This document shows positions 6,954-16,079 of a stretch of DNA of 64,000 bases, piece after piece. The position numbers and the translations under genes are program-made. Where the stretch lies: contig CAMIHP010000002.1 of NCBI GenBank assembly GCA_946222005.1, positions 1 to 64,000 of the forward strand. The letters run 5' to 3'. The DNA comes from an uncultured Candidatus Saccharibacteria bacterium. Lineage in GTDB: Bacteria; Patescibacteriota; Saccharimonadia; Saccharimonadales; Saccharimonadaceae. Numbering within the stretch: the stretch's first letter is position 1; each line of letters opens with the position of its first letter. The notes below the pieces were generated by a model. It did not search any database and was not told the origin of the DNA. It saw nothing but the letters and a program-made list of their open reading frames with translations.

Positions 6954-8441
6954 ATGAATATGAGGGATCTTGAAAGGCAGCTGTGGGCTGCAGCGGATAA
7001 ATTACGGGGTAATATCAGCTCGTCGGATTATAAATATGTGGTATTGGGGCTGATCTTCCTTAAGTACGTTTCGGATGCGTTTTCGGCGCGATATCAGGAG
7101 GCGATTAATGAGAATTATGATCCTGAAGACCGGGATTGGTACTTGGCGGAGAATATTTTTTGGATTCCCAAGGAGGCTCGCTGGGAGCACCTGGTGGCGA
7201 GTGCGAAGCAGCCAGAAATTGGCGTGCTAGTTGACAGTGCTATGGAGGCAATTGAGCGCGACAATCCAAGTCTGAAGGGTGTGTTGCCGAAAAATTATGC
7301 CCGTGAAGCGCTGGATAAACGCCGTTTGGGCGAGCTGATCGATTTATTTACCAATATCAAATTTGATACTGCCAGTTCCAAAGATTTGCTTGGTCAAGTC
7401 TACGAATATTTTATGGGTATGTTTGCTGATAGCGAGGGTAAACATGGCGGCGAATTCTACACGCCGCGCTCCATCGTCAAGCTGCTAGTAGAAATGCTTG
7501 AGCCATACAGCGGTCGTGTGTATGACCCGTGTTGCGGTAGCGGCGGTATGTTCGTTTGGAGCGAGAAGTTCGTCGAGGAGCACGCTGGGCGTGTCAGCGA
7601 CATCGCGGTGTATGGTCAAGAACTGAACGAAACCACTTGGCGACTCGCCAAGATGAACATGGCAATTCGCGGAATAGATGCGAATATCAAACGCGGTGAT
7701 ACCCTGATGGATGACCAGCTTCCCGACCTGAAAGCTGATTATATCTTGGCCAATCCACCGTTTAATATTAGTGACTGGGGCCAAGAACATTTGCAGGCTG
7801 ACCCACGCTGGAAGTATGGCCTGCCGCCAAAGGGTAACGCTAACTTTGCGTGGATTCAACATATGATTCACCACCTAAGCCCGCGTGGTACAGCAGGATT
7901 CGTGCTGGCAAATGGGAGCATGAGCAGTCAAACTGGCGGCGAAGGTGATATCCGCAAGCAGCTGGTGCTCGATGATATGGTTGACGCCATCGTCACACTG
8001 CCGAGTCAGCTGTTTTTCAACGTCGCCATACCGTGTTGCTTGTGGTTTGTGTCGCGTGATCGTGCCAATCGTCACGGCAAAGTATTGTTTATCGATGGGC
8101 GTAATTTGGGTAAAATGGTAACCCGTCGCAACCGCGAGCTGACCGAAGAAGATATCGCCCGGGTAGCGAAGACATATCATGATTATAAAACCGCCGGTGC
8201 GGATTACACTGACCAGCCGGGCTTTTGCAAAGTCGCTGATCTAGAAGAAATCAAGCAGCATGATTATGTACTGACACCTGGCCGCTACGTGGGTGTTGAA
8301 GAAACTGAGGAAGATGATGAGCCGTTCACTGAGAAATTTGCCCGGTTGACAGCTGAGCTTGAAGGTCAGTTTGCGAAGAGTCGTGAATTAGAAGTAAAGA
8401 TAAAAGAGAGCCTTGCCAAAATAGAGAAAGAAATCAAATGA
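6954..8441 (+). CDS. hsdM: Type I restriction-modification methyltransferase subunit HsdM
   Basis: 495 aa, the usual size. The N-terminal helical domain (LERQLWAAADKLRGN) is followed by the Rossmann methyltransferase domain, with the AdoMet motif DPCCGSGGMF at about 191-200 and the catalytic adenine-N6 motif NPPF at 267-270. The end is a charged coiled coil (ELEVKIKESLAKIEKEI) that would pack on HsdS. It modifies adenine in the target site and is needed for restriction with HsdS and HsdR. The ATG lies 6 nt after a TATAAT box with no ribosome site; a second in-frame ATG follows two codons later. Its stop overlaps the start of the next gene. Confidence 0.96.
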   Translation: MNMRDLERQLWAAADKLRGNISSSDYKYVVLGLIFLKYVSDAFSARYQEAINENYDPEDRDWYLAENIFWIPKEARWEHLVASAKQPEIGVLVDSAMEAIERDNPSLKGVLPKNYAREALDKRRLGELIDLFTNIKFDTASSKDLLGQVYEYFMGMFADSEGKHGGEFYTPRSIVKLLVEMLEPYSGRVYDPCCGSGGMFVWSEKFVEEHAGRVSDIAVYGQELNETTWRLAKMNMAIRGIDANIKRGDTLMDDQLPDLKADYILANPPFNISDWGQEHLQADPRWKYGLPPKGNANFAWIQHMIHHLSPRGTAGFVLANGSMSSQTGGEGDIRKQLVLDDMVDAIVTLPSQLFFNVAIPCCLWFVSRDRANRHGKVLFIDGRNLGKMVTRRNRELTEEDIARVAKTYHDYKTAGADYTDQPGFCKVADLEEIKQHDYVLTPGRYVGVEETEEDDEPFTEKFARLTAELEGQFAKSRELEVKIKESLAKIEKEIK

Positions 8442-9487
8442 TGAGTGGCGACAACCCGAACAGCGAGATGGTGGTGTATGTTGGCGATGATGGCAAGCCG
8501 CAGATTCAAGCTAGACTGCAAGATGAAACTATGTGGCTCACTCAAGTGCAGTTGGCCCAGGTATTTCAGACCACAAGGCAAAATATAGGTCAGCATATTA
8601 AGAATATCTACGAAGAGAAAGAGCTCGACCCTTCGGCAACTATAAAGAAATTCTTTATAGTTCAAACTGAAGGCGATCGTGAGGTCTCGAGAAATATAGA
8701 GCATTACAGTCTAGACATGGTAATCGCGCTTGGTTACCGTGTGAAGTCAAATATAGCGACGAATTTTCGTATCTGGGCCACCGAAAGACTGCGTGAATAT
8801 ATCACTAAGGGCTTTGTCATGGACGATGAGCGTCTTAAAGAAAATAGCGGTGGCAACTACTGGAAAGAACTACTTGAGCGGATTCGAGATATTCGCAGTA
8901 GTGAAAAAATATTATATCGGCAAGTGCTAGATTTATTCGCCACCAGTCAAGATTACAATCCAAGTTCCAAAGAGCAAATAGAGTTTTTCCAGATAGTTCA
9001 AAATAAGCTGCACTACGCTGTTAATATGTTAACTGCCGCCGAGGTTATCTACTCCAGGGTCGATTCTGACAAGCCATTCTTAGGACTCACGACATTTCGC
9101 GGTCAGCAACCTACCAAAAGCGAAGCACGAATTGCTAAAAACTATTTAACGGCCGATGAACTTGGCATACTCAACCGTCTCGTTAGTGCCTTTTTTGATC
9201 TTGCTGAGCTCAAGGCTATCAATCATGAACCAATGCGCATGGCTGATTGGGTGCGTGAAGTTGATAAATTTGCGGCTACCTACGGCAAGGGTGTCCTTGA
9301 TAACCCGGGTAAAATATCACACAAAGCCATGCTCACTAAGGTCGCCAAAGAGTATGAATCATACAAAGAACGTATGCGCAATCAAGAGCTGAGTAGTATA
9401 GAGCAGCAATATCTTGAGGAGTTGAAGGCTGTGCAGAAGGAGATTGAGGGTGGAAACCAGGTTAATAGTGGAAAGAAGAATCTGTGA
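8438..9487 (+). CDS. RhuM family protein (Virulence_RhuM)
   Basis: 349 aa. The sequence follows the RhuM pattern: a winged-helix-like N-terminus with MWLTQVQLAQVF and IGQHIKNIYEEKEL, then Y-S-L-D-M-V-I-A-L-G-Y-R-V-K-S, F-R-I-W-A-T and a helical C-terminal part ending in a coiled coil. RhuM was named after a Salmonella pathogenicity-island gene. Its molecular role is unclear, but the gene is very often found inside type I restriction loci. Here it overlaps hsdM by 4 nt and is translationally coupled, so co-expression with the methyltransferase is likely. It may regulate or partner the system (inference). Confidence 0.88.
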   Translation: MMSGDNPNSEMVVYVGDDGKPQIQARLQDETMWLTQVQLAQVFQTTRQNIGQHIKNIYEEKELDPSATIKKFFIVQTEGDREVSRNIEHYSLDMVIALGYRVKSNIATNFRIWATERLREYITKGFVMDDERLKENSGGNYWKELLERIRDIRSSEKILYRQVLDLFATSQDYNPSSKEQIEFFQIVQNKLHYAVNMLTAAEVIYSRVDSDKPFLGLTTFRGQQPTKSEARIAKNYLTADELGILNRLVSAFFDLAELKAINHEPMRMADWVREVDKFAATYGKGVLDNPGKISHKAMLTKVAKEYESYKERMRNQELSSIEQQYLEELKAVQKEIEGGNQVNSGKKNL

Positions 9488-9891
9488 TGAATGGTGGTGT
9501 TTTTAATACTGGGATTGAATGGTGGCAGTTACTTTTCTTGATAATTGGTTCAGCACTTTCGATAGTGGTGGTTAAGATTGCTATTTCATTTGATGTCAAT
9601 AAATTTTTAGAGAGACGAGATACTAACAATCTTACAAAACTCAGAAATGCATGTTCACATTTCATGATTAGTGAGGTTGAAAATAACCAGTTTGAAGTGA
9701 GATCGCTATATTATAAACCAGCTGGCACCTTCAATCATGTTTGCAGGCAGTGTGGTTTAGTAAACCTTCTTGATATTGAACAGCATGAGAGAGATGCAAA
9801 TTACTATATAAAAAATCCAGAGATTCTTATAGAACGGCAAGAGAAATTTGCAAAATTAGCCAAAAAATTTGGGAAGGTAGCTAAAAAATGA
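9487..9891 (+). CDS. Small membrane protein with zinc-ribbon-like Cys motifs, in the RM operon
   Basis: About 134 aa. One hydrophobic helix (residues ~13-34, LLFLIIGSALSIVVVKIAI) is followed by a basic soluble part. C-S-H near residue 51 and C-R-Q-C-G near 85 could form a metal-binding knuckle. I do not recognise the family. The ATG at 9487 overlaps the stop of the RhuM gene by one base, and its own stop overlaps the hsdS start in an ATGA. It is AT-rich like hsdS and the gene after it. It may be an accessory of the restriction locus or a passenger. Confidence 0.6.
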   Translation: MNGGVFNTGIEWWQLLFLIIGSALSIVVVKIAISFDVNKFLERRDTNNLTKLRNACSHFMISEVENNQFEVRSLYYKPAGTFNHVCRQCGLVNLLDIEQHERDANYYIKNPEILIERQEKFAKLAKKFGKVAKK

Positions 9892-11030
9892 AAAAAGTTC
9901 TATTGAGCGAAATAACTTCATTTTTAGCGCGAGGTGCAGCGCCAAAGTATACAGAGAAGGATGATTTTTATGTATTAAATCAAAAATGTATTCGTGATTG
10001 GCGAGTATCATTAAAAGATGCTAGATTTACCGATACAGAAGCAAAAAAAGTACATGATGATCGAATACTTAGAGATAACGATATATTGGTTAATTCTACA
10101 GGTCAAGGAACTCTTGGTCGTGTTGCTCAATTTTTGAAATTAGACAGGCCGGCCACTGTAGATAGTCACATAACAATCGTTCGACCTACTCCAGATTTGG
10201 TATTCCCTGAGTATCTTGGCTATGTACTAAAAGGTCGTCAGAATGAGATAGAGTTACTGGCTGAGGGGAGCACTGGGCAGACAGAGCTCTCCAAATTAAA
10301 ACTAGCTAATCTTAGTATAGATCTACCGCCACTCGACCAACAAAAGAAAATTGCCAATATCCTCGGCAGTCTTGATGAAAAAATCGAGCTCAATCGCCGC
10401 ATGAACGAAACCCTCGAGCAGCTCGGCCAAACCCTCTTCCGTCATTATTTTGTTGATAATCCTGAGGCGAAGAGTTGGGACAAAAAACCGCTTGATGAAA
10501 TAGCTAATTTCTTGAATGGTTTAGCTATGCAAAAATACCCAAAAATAAATGGACAACCCACTCTTCCTGTAATAAAAATTCGTGAAATGTCCAGTGGAAT
10601 AACGAACTCCACTGATATCGCTAGTGCTAATATTCCAGAAGAATATATCGTACACAATGGTGATTTGTTGTTCTCATGGTCTGGCACGCTGATGGTTAAG
10701 TTTTGGAGCGGTGGAGACGGTGCGCTCAATCAACACCTGTTTAAAGTTACCTCAGATAAATATCCGGAATGGTTATATTACTATTGGACAAAATATCACC
10801 TAGATCAGTTTATATCGATTGCTAAATCAAAAGCCACAACTATGGGTCATATTCAACGAAAACATCTAAAACAGGCTGATGTTATAGTGCCGCCAAATAT
10901 TGAAGAGATGACATCAGAATTTACGCCAATAATTGATCAAATAAAAACTAATTTATTTGAGACTAATTCTCTCGTGAATATTCGTGACGCACTTTTACCG
11001 AAGTTAATTTCTGGAAAGGTTGAAGTATGA
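9888..11030 (+). CDS. hsdS: Type I restriction-modification specificity subunit HsdS
   Basis: 380 aa with the standard two-part layout. A first target recognition domain (1-~145) is followed by a central conserved helix (LPPLDQQKKIANILGSLDEK, near 145-185), a second target recognition domain (~195-340), and a C-terminal conserved helix (LVNIRDALLPKLISGKVEV). HsdS sets the bipartite DNA target and bridges two HsdM. It overlaps the genes on both sides by 4 nt. The recognition domains are much more AT-rich than the central conserved helix, consistent with exchange of domains. The target cannot be read from sequence alone. Confidence 0.95.
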   Translation: MKKVLLSEITSFLARGAAPKYTEKDDFYVLNQKCIRDWRVSLKDARFTDTEAKKVHDDRILRDNDILVNSTGQGTLGRVAQFLKLDRPATVDSHITIVRPTPDLVFPEYLGYVLKGRQNEIELLAEGSTGQTELSKLKLANLSIDLPPLDQQKKIANILGSLDEKIELNRRMNETLEQLGQTLFRHYFVDNPEAKSWDKKPLDEIANFLNGLAMQKYPKINGQPTLPVIKIREMSSGITNSTDIASANIPEEYIVHNGDLLFSWSGTLMVKFWSGGDGALNQHLFKVTSDKYPEWLYYYWTKYHLDQFISIAKSKATTMGHIQRKHLKQADVIVPPNIEEMTSEFTPIIDQIKTNLFETNSLVNIRDALLPKLISGKVEV

Positions 11031-12316
11031 AACGTACAAAAGCACAAATAGACAATTTATTAGACGATATAGCGCAATTTACCATATTGTTAAGCGATAG
11101 TAATTTCAGTATAAATTATGAGCCTAAGTACCTAAATTTCTCATCTTTCGAGAGAATTATCGATGAAAATCTTGAATACTGGCACGATAAAAAGGGAGGC
11201 CAAGGCTTTCATGAGGAGTGGAAAAATATCAGAAATAACGTTAAAAGCATTAAAGAATATTTAGAGGCCATCGACGATAGACCTGAATCAAGAGACGATA
11301 TATTAAACCATTTATATAGTAATTTATCCAATGACAGAGTCGATAATAATGGAAAGTATACATATAGAATATTTGTAAACAGTCCAATCGTTTCTGATGC
11401 AAATTGGCAATCCATAGACAGATTCATAGATTTTTATCTTGACCGTGTAGATGATGGTAGAGAATTACCAGACGCAATACGAAGGTACGTAGAGTTATGC
11501 AAAACTCCAATTCAGGTAGGAAATAGCCTATATCAAAGTTCAAATTATTCATATTATCCTGCGTTATTTATACTAAAAAATGAATTATCGCCTAAAAATG
11601 TAAGTATTAAGAATTTTGAACAAAAGACGCTACGGCCAGCGCAAGATAAGCTAGAGCAGTTGTTGCAAGAAGCTGGCGAGAACCAACAAGAAATAACCCA
11701 TTTTATAGAAGAGAAGCATAAGGAAGTCCAGGATCAAGTTGATAAGAATATCGCTGAGATGGACAACTACAAATCTAAAGTCGACGACTGGGAGGCGAAA
11801 AAGCAAGAGTCATTAAACGCACTGGAAGAGACTTATAGAAAGAAGTTGCAGCTTGAAGCGCCGGAAGTGCTTTGGAATGAACGATCTAAAAAGTACAGAA
11901 TATGGGCTTGGTGCTGGGCTTTTGGGTTGGTTCTTGCGGCGATTATCTTGTTGCGTGTCATCGCTTGGTTTGTCCATTCGCTTCATGAATTCCCAAAGGG
12001 GATTACTGAAAAAGTGCCATTCTTGTCGCAGCAAGTGCTTTTTATTGGTGTCATTTCTTTCTTTGTTTATATCATACGCGTCATAGTAAAAATTGTTATG
12101 TCAAATCACCATATTGCAATGGAGTATGAACAAAAAGCGGCGTTGACAAGGTTTTATCAGGCATTAACTTACGAAGGAACTGAAGTAGACGATAACGAGA
12201 AGTTAATCATCATGAGCGCTCTGTTCTCTAAAGTTGACACCGGTTTGGTTAAAACGAGTGAATCTATTGACCTGGATAGTGTCTTGAGCTTGATTACACG
12301 GAATTCTGGAAAATAG
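11027..12316 (+). CDS. Coiled-coil protein with two membrane helices (DUF6161-like), in the RM operon
   Basis: 429 aa. It has a helical N-terminal domain to about residue 200, a long charged coiled coil (about 205-285), two transmembrane helices (about 293-315 and 335-358), and a C-terminal soluble segment (TRFYQALTYEGTEVDDNEKL then IIMSALFSKVDTGLVKTSES). That last segment resembles what I remember of the DUF6161 family (moderate trust). The start overlaps hsdS by 4 nt, so it is translationally coupled to the specificity subunit. A membrane protein with a cytosolic sensor-like part, placed between hsdS and hsdR, could be an extra defence effector. It has no visible nuclease motif. Confidence 0.65.
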   Translation: MKRTKAQIDNLLDDIAQFTILLSDSNFSINYEPKYLNFSSFERIIDENLEYWHDKKGGQGFHEEWKNIRNNVKSIKEYLEAIDDRPESRDDILNHLYSNLSNDRVDNNGKYTYRIFVNSPIVSDANWQSIDRFIDFYLDRVDDGRELPDAIRRYVELCKTPIQVGNSLYQSSNYSYYPALFILKNELSPKNVSIKNFEQKTLRPAQDKLEQLLQEAGENQQEITHFIEEKHKEVQDQVDKNIAEMDNYKSKVDDWEAKKQESLNALEETYRKKLQLEAPEVLWNERSKKYRIWAWCWAFGLVLAAIILLRVIAWFVHSLHEFPKGITEKVPFLSQQVLFIGVISFFVYIIRVIVKIVMSNHHIAMEYEQKAALTRFYQALTYEGTEVDDNEKLIIMSALFSKVDTGLVKTSESIDLDSVLSLITRNSGK

Positions 12317-12326
12317 ATATAAGTGT

Positions 12327-12332
12327 TATAAT
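12327..12332 (+). promoter_or_regulatory. Possible separate -10 box before hsdR
   Basis: TATAAT sits in the 85-bp gap after the membrane protein gene. The leader to the hsdR ATG would be about 63 nt. No good -35 hexamer and no ribosome site were seen, so the call is weak. Confidence 0.3.
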
Positions 12333-12401
12333 GATGTGAAAATGATCAATAAAACATAAAATACGTTACCTGAAGAAATACTCTAAATTTTAAAAGCCTA
12401 T

Positions 12402-15400
12402 ATGACCGAATCTCAAATTGAACAATACGCGCTTGATATCCTGGCTAATCTCGGCTGGCAAATTCTGCATGGACCAGATATTGGTCCGGATGGTGCTATG
12501 CCTGAGCGTGAGCTGCGGCAGGTGGTGTTGCCAGAGCGGCTGCGAAATGCTTTGGTGCAGCTCAATCCGCACGTCCCAGAATCAACTTTGAATGAAGCGA
12601 TACGGCCTTTAACGCAGATTAGTAAACCGAGCTTAATCGAGAATAATCATGAGTTTCATCAATTGCTGGTGGATGGTGTGCCGGTGCAATATCGCACATC
12701 GAGTGGCGAAGTGAAACACGATATCGTGCGGGTGGTTGATTTTATCTCGCCAAAAAACAATGATTTTGCGGCGGTGAATCAGCTGACGGTTCTGCAAGGT
12801 GACTATAATCGCCGGCCGGACATTGTGCTATTTGTGAATGGCTTGCCGCTGGTGGTGATTGAACTAAAAAATGCGGCCGATACGAAGGCGGATTTGATAG
12901 CAGCGTATCAGCAAATCCAGACGTACAAGCGAGAGGTTAGTGATCTGTTCCGCTTTAATGAATTATGCGTAACGAGCGATGGACTAGAGGCGGAGATGGG
13001 TACGATCACTAGTCCGCTGGAGCGAATGATGCCATGGAAGACGATTGATGGCGAGAAAGAAGTTGGCAATGTGCCGATGTTGGAAGTGTTGTTGCGCGGT
13101 ACGTGTACGCCTGAACGCTTGCTGGATATGGTGCAGAATTTTATCGTGTTTGAGCGGGGCGATAGCGATAAATTGATCAAAAAAGTTGCTGCCTATCATC
13201 AATACTGGGTGGTGAATAAGGCGCTGGAACGGACGCTGGCGGCCAGTAGTGAACGTGGTGACCAGCGGGCTGGCGTAGTCTGGCATACGCAAGGGTCGGG
13301 CAAGAGCTTGAGTATGGTGTTTTATACTGGCAAGCTGATGAAGTCGCGCGATTTGCATAACCCGACCATCGTAGTGGTGACGGATCGTAATGATCTTGAC
13401 GGTCAATTATTTGGTACATTTAGCGCCTGCCGCGAGCTCCTAGGGGAAGACCCAAAGCAGGCCGATTCACGAAGTGAACTCAGGAAACTGTTGCAGCGCG
13501 AAGCGGGCGGAATTATCTTCACGACAATCCAAAAATTCTCGCCTGAGGATGATGAGGATAAATTGCCAGTTTTGACTGATCGACGCAATGTCATCGTGAT
13601 GGCAGATGAGGCGCACCGCAGTCAATATGGCTTGAAGGCACATGTCCGAGCCAGTGATGCTCAACTGGTGTATGGTTATGCCAAGTATATGCGCGATGCC
13701 TTGCCGGGCGCGAGCTATATTGGCTTTACGGGTACGCCGATTGAAACGGACGATAAGTCAACGCCAGCAGTGTTTGGCGATTATATCGATATTTATGATG
13801 TCGAGCAGGCGGTGAAAGACGGCGCAACAGTGCCGATTTATTATGAGAGCCGGCTGGTTGATTTGAATATGGACGAGGCGACACGGCAGTGGCTGGATAA
13901 GGAAGTTGATGATTTGCTAGAGGGCGAAGAATTGAGCCGCCAGGACGCACTGAAGGCCGAGTATGCGCAAAAAGAAGCTATCGTTGGTAATAGCGAGCGG
14001 CTGAATACTATCGCTTTGGACATCATTGAGCATTTTGAGGCTCGGCAAAGTGTGCTGAGCGGTAAGGGTATGATTGTAACGATGAGTCGCGGTATTGCGG
14101 CTGATTTGTATGAAAAAATTGTGGCGTATCGGCCGGATTGGCACAGTGACGATGACGCGCACGGCGCAATCAAGGTGATTATCACCGGTAGCGCGAGCGA
14201 CCCTGACCATTTGCAGCCGCACATTCGTAACAAACAACGGATAAAGGCGATCGAAAAGCGTATCAAAGATCCGAAAGATCCGCTTGAGCTCGTGATTGTG
14301 TGTGACATGTGGCTGACGGGATTTGATGTGCCGAATATGCACACTATGTATCTGGATAAACCGCTGAAGGGTCATAATTTGATGCAGGCAATTGCCAGGG
14401 TAAATCGAGTGTTTCCTGGAAAAACCGGCGGTTTGGTGGTTGACTATCTGGGTGTAGCGGGGGCGCTGCGCGACGCTATTTCTGACTATACGCAAAGTGG
14501 TGGGCAGGGTGTACCGCAGCTTGATATTGCTGAGGCGGTGGCGCAGATGCAGATGCGTTATGAGGTGGTACGCGATTTGTTTGGTAACTTTGATTATCAG
14601 CGATATTTTACGGCGCCAACCGACCAACAGCTGCAAATTATTTTGGATGCCGAGGAATATATTTTAGGACTGGAAGACGGCGAGAAGCGGTTGAAGCAGC
14701 ATGTTTTGGAACTGAGTAAGGCCTTCGCGCTGGCTATGCCCAGGCCCGAGGCATTAAAAATTCGCGAAGAAGTGGCGCTGTTTCAGGCAGTGAAAGCTCG
14801 GCTGGAGAAAGTGTCGAGCTCGACAGTCGTGACTGATGCTGAGTATCGCAGTGCGCTGAAACAAATTGTTGATAAAGCGATTGCTCCAATCGGTGTGATT
14901 GATGTGTTTGAGGCGGCAGGGCTCAAAAAGCCGGAATTATCAATTTTAAGCGATGAGTTTTTGGCAGAAATTCGTCATATGGAGCGCAAGAATTTGGCAG
15001 TGGAAGCCCTGCAAAAGCTGCTCTCTGATGAAATTAAGCTCCGGTTTTCGAGAAATTATGCCAAGGATACGAAGTTTTCTGACTTGCTCAATCAAGCCTT
15101 GACACGGTATAGAAACGGGACGATCGAAGCGGCACAAGTGATAGAAGAGTTGATTGCTATTGGGCAAGAAGTGCGCCAAACTGTTGAGAATGGTGCGGTT
15201 GACGGCTTAAGTGAGGACGAAATTATCTTTTATGATGCGCTGGTTGAAAATGGCAGCGCCCGTGAAGTGTTAGGTGACGCACAGCTGCGTGATATTGCAA
15301 AGGTTTTATTAGAGCAGGTGCGCCGTGATGCAACGATCGACTGGGCAGAGCGTAGGAATGTGCAAGCAAAGCTAAGAGTTAACGTTAAAAAGACTTTGGC

Positions 15401-15533
15401 AAAATATGGTTACCCGCCAGATCAGCAGGCGCTAGCAACCGATATGGTACTGGAGCAAGCCAAGCGTTATGGCAATGAATGGAGTCAGAAGCGCGCGACG
15501 TATGACGCTGGCGGAGCGAGTTTGTTGGATTAA
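12402..15533 (+). CDS. hsdR: Type I restriction endonuclease subunit HsdR
   Basis: 1043 aa, full length. The N-terminal nuclease domain carries the PD-(D/E)xK core: D140, then E154-x-K156 in RPDIVLFVNGLPLVVIELK. The SF2 translocase follows, with Walker A TQGSGKS at 296-302, the DEAH-type box ADEAH at about 401-405, GFTGTP near 443, and motif VI ARVNRVF near 665. The C-terminal helical domain would bind HsdM/HsdS. It cuts unmodified DNA after ATP-driven translocation. There is a gap of 85 bp to the upstream gene and no clear Shine-Dalgarno sequence, so it may be driven by its own promoter. No frameshift or lost motif is visible, so the system looks intact. Confidence 0.96.
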   Translation: MTESQIEQYALDILANLGWQILHGPDIGPDGAMPERELRQVVLPERLRNALVQLNPHVPESTLNEAIRPLTQISKPSLIENNHEFHQLLVDGVPVQYRTSSGEVKHDIVRVVDFISPKNNDFAAVNQLTVLQGDYNRRPDIVLFVNGLPLVVIELKNAADTKADLIAAYQQIQTYKREVSDLFRFNELCVTSDGLEAEMGTITSPLERMMPWKTIDGEKEVGNVPMLEVLLRGTCTPERLLDMVQNFIVFERGDSDKLIKKVAAYHQYWVVNKALERTLAASSERGDQRAGVVWHTQGSGKSLSMVFYTGKLMKSRDLHNPTIVVVTDRNDLDGQLFGTFSACRELLGEDPKQADSRSELRKLLQREAGGIIFTTIQKFSPEDDEDKLPVLTDRRNVIVMADEAHRSQYGLKAHVRASDAQLVYGYAKYMRDALPGASYIGFTGTPIETDDKSTPAVFGDYIDIYDVEQAVKDGATVPIYYESRLVDLNMDEATRQWLDKEVDDLLEGEELSRQDALKAEYAQKEAIVGNSERLNTIALDIIEHFEARQSVLSGKGMIVTMSRGIAADLYEKIVAYRPDWHSDDDAHGAIKVIITGSASDPDHLQPHIRNKQRIKAIEKRIKDPKDPLELVIVCDMWLTGFDVPNMHTMYLDKPLKGHNLMQAIARVNRVFPGKTGGLVVDYLGVAGALRDAISDYTQSGGQGVPQLDIAEAVAQMQMRYEVVRDLFGNFDYQRYFTAPTDQQLQIILDAEEYILGLEDGEKRLKQHVLELSKAFALAMPRPEALKIREEVALFQAVKARLEKVSSSTVVTDAEYRSALKQIVDKAIAPIGVIDVFEAAGLKKPELSILSDEFLAEIRHMERKNLAVEALQKLLSDEIKLRFSRNYAKDTKFSDLLNQALTRYRNGTIEAAQVIEELIAIGQEVRQTVENGAVDGLSEDEIIFYDALVENGSAREVLGDAQLRDIAKVLLEQVRRDATIDWAERRNVQAKLRVNVKKTLAKYGYPPDQQALATDMVLEQAKRYGNEWSQKRATYDAGGASLLD

Positions 15534-15544
15534 TGTGAAGCTCC

Positions 15545-15778
15545 ATGAAAATCCCCGCTTGCCTCAAACCCAACTCTCGCCACCGCGAAGAAGTCGTGGT
15601 GGGTAGCGACGGCACGTATATCATCTACACCAAAGCACCAGCGATTGAAGGCCGGGCAAATGCGGCGGCCATTAAGCTGCTAGCTAAATATTTTGGCGTG
15701 CCGCAGTCTCAAGTAAAGCTAGTGCGAGGTGCGACGTCGAAGCATAAGGTATTTGATATCAATAATGCAGCTCTATAA
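15545..15778 (+). CDS. DUF167/YggU family protein
   Basis: 77 aa. The signature segments EVVVGSDGTYIIYTKAPAIE, GRANAAAIKLLAKYFGVPQS and VKLVRGATSKHKVFDI match the small DUF167 (YggU) alpha/beta fold, which is widely conserved and of unknown biochemical role. It starts 12 nt after hsdR and may be read from the same transcript. GTGAAG just upstream is a weak ribosome site. Confidence 0.85.
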   Translation: MKIPACLKPNSRHREEVVVGSDGTYIIYTKAPAIEGRANAAAIKLLAKYFGVPQSQVKLVRGATSKHKVFDINNAAL

Positions 15779-15783
15779 AACAC

Positions 15784-16044
15784 ATGGGCGTGGTTGGATA
15801 CAAAGCATCCAACAAAAATGACAATAATGCAGATTTTGCAAACAGTACATTGCCGATAATTTTAGCTCCTACGAGAAAAGTGAGGTGTGATGAAACGCTG
15901 ACATCTAAATCACGAATATCCATTATTCTCCTTGTGTCAGCTCTTGCCTTGATCGTCATGATCACTAATCCCAAAATGTTTCATAACAGTACGGTAGTCC
16001 TCTCTTACAATGCTGACTTGTATAAGCATAAGAAAGAAGAGTAG
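15784..16044 (+). CDS. Possible small single-pass membrane protein
   Basis: An open frame of 86 codons follows DUF167 by 5 bp. Only the later part looks protein-like: a helix (ISIILLVSALALIVMI, about residues 45-60) then TNPKMFHNSTVV and a basic tail KHKKEE. An internal GTG near 15880 may be the true start, giving about 55 aa. No strong ribosome site is seen for either. The opposite frame at 15759-15974 is also open but less convincing. Confidence 0.35.
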   Translation: MGVVGYKASNKNDNNADFANSTLPIILAPTRKVRCDETLTSKSRISIILLVSALALIVMITNPKMFHNSTVVLSYNADLYKHKKEE

Positions 16045-16079
16045 ATACTCAAAAAATTTTAATATTCAGGTGTATATTC

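Noticed and set aside
13917..14636. 239-codon minus frame inside hsdR
   Set aside because: Shadow of the translocase domain.
15759..15974. 71-codon minus frame between DUF167 and the deacetylase
   Set aside because: No ribosome site or promoter, it overlaps the DUF167 gene end, and its sequence has no recognisable pattern.
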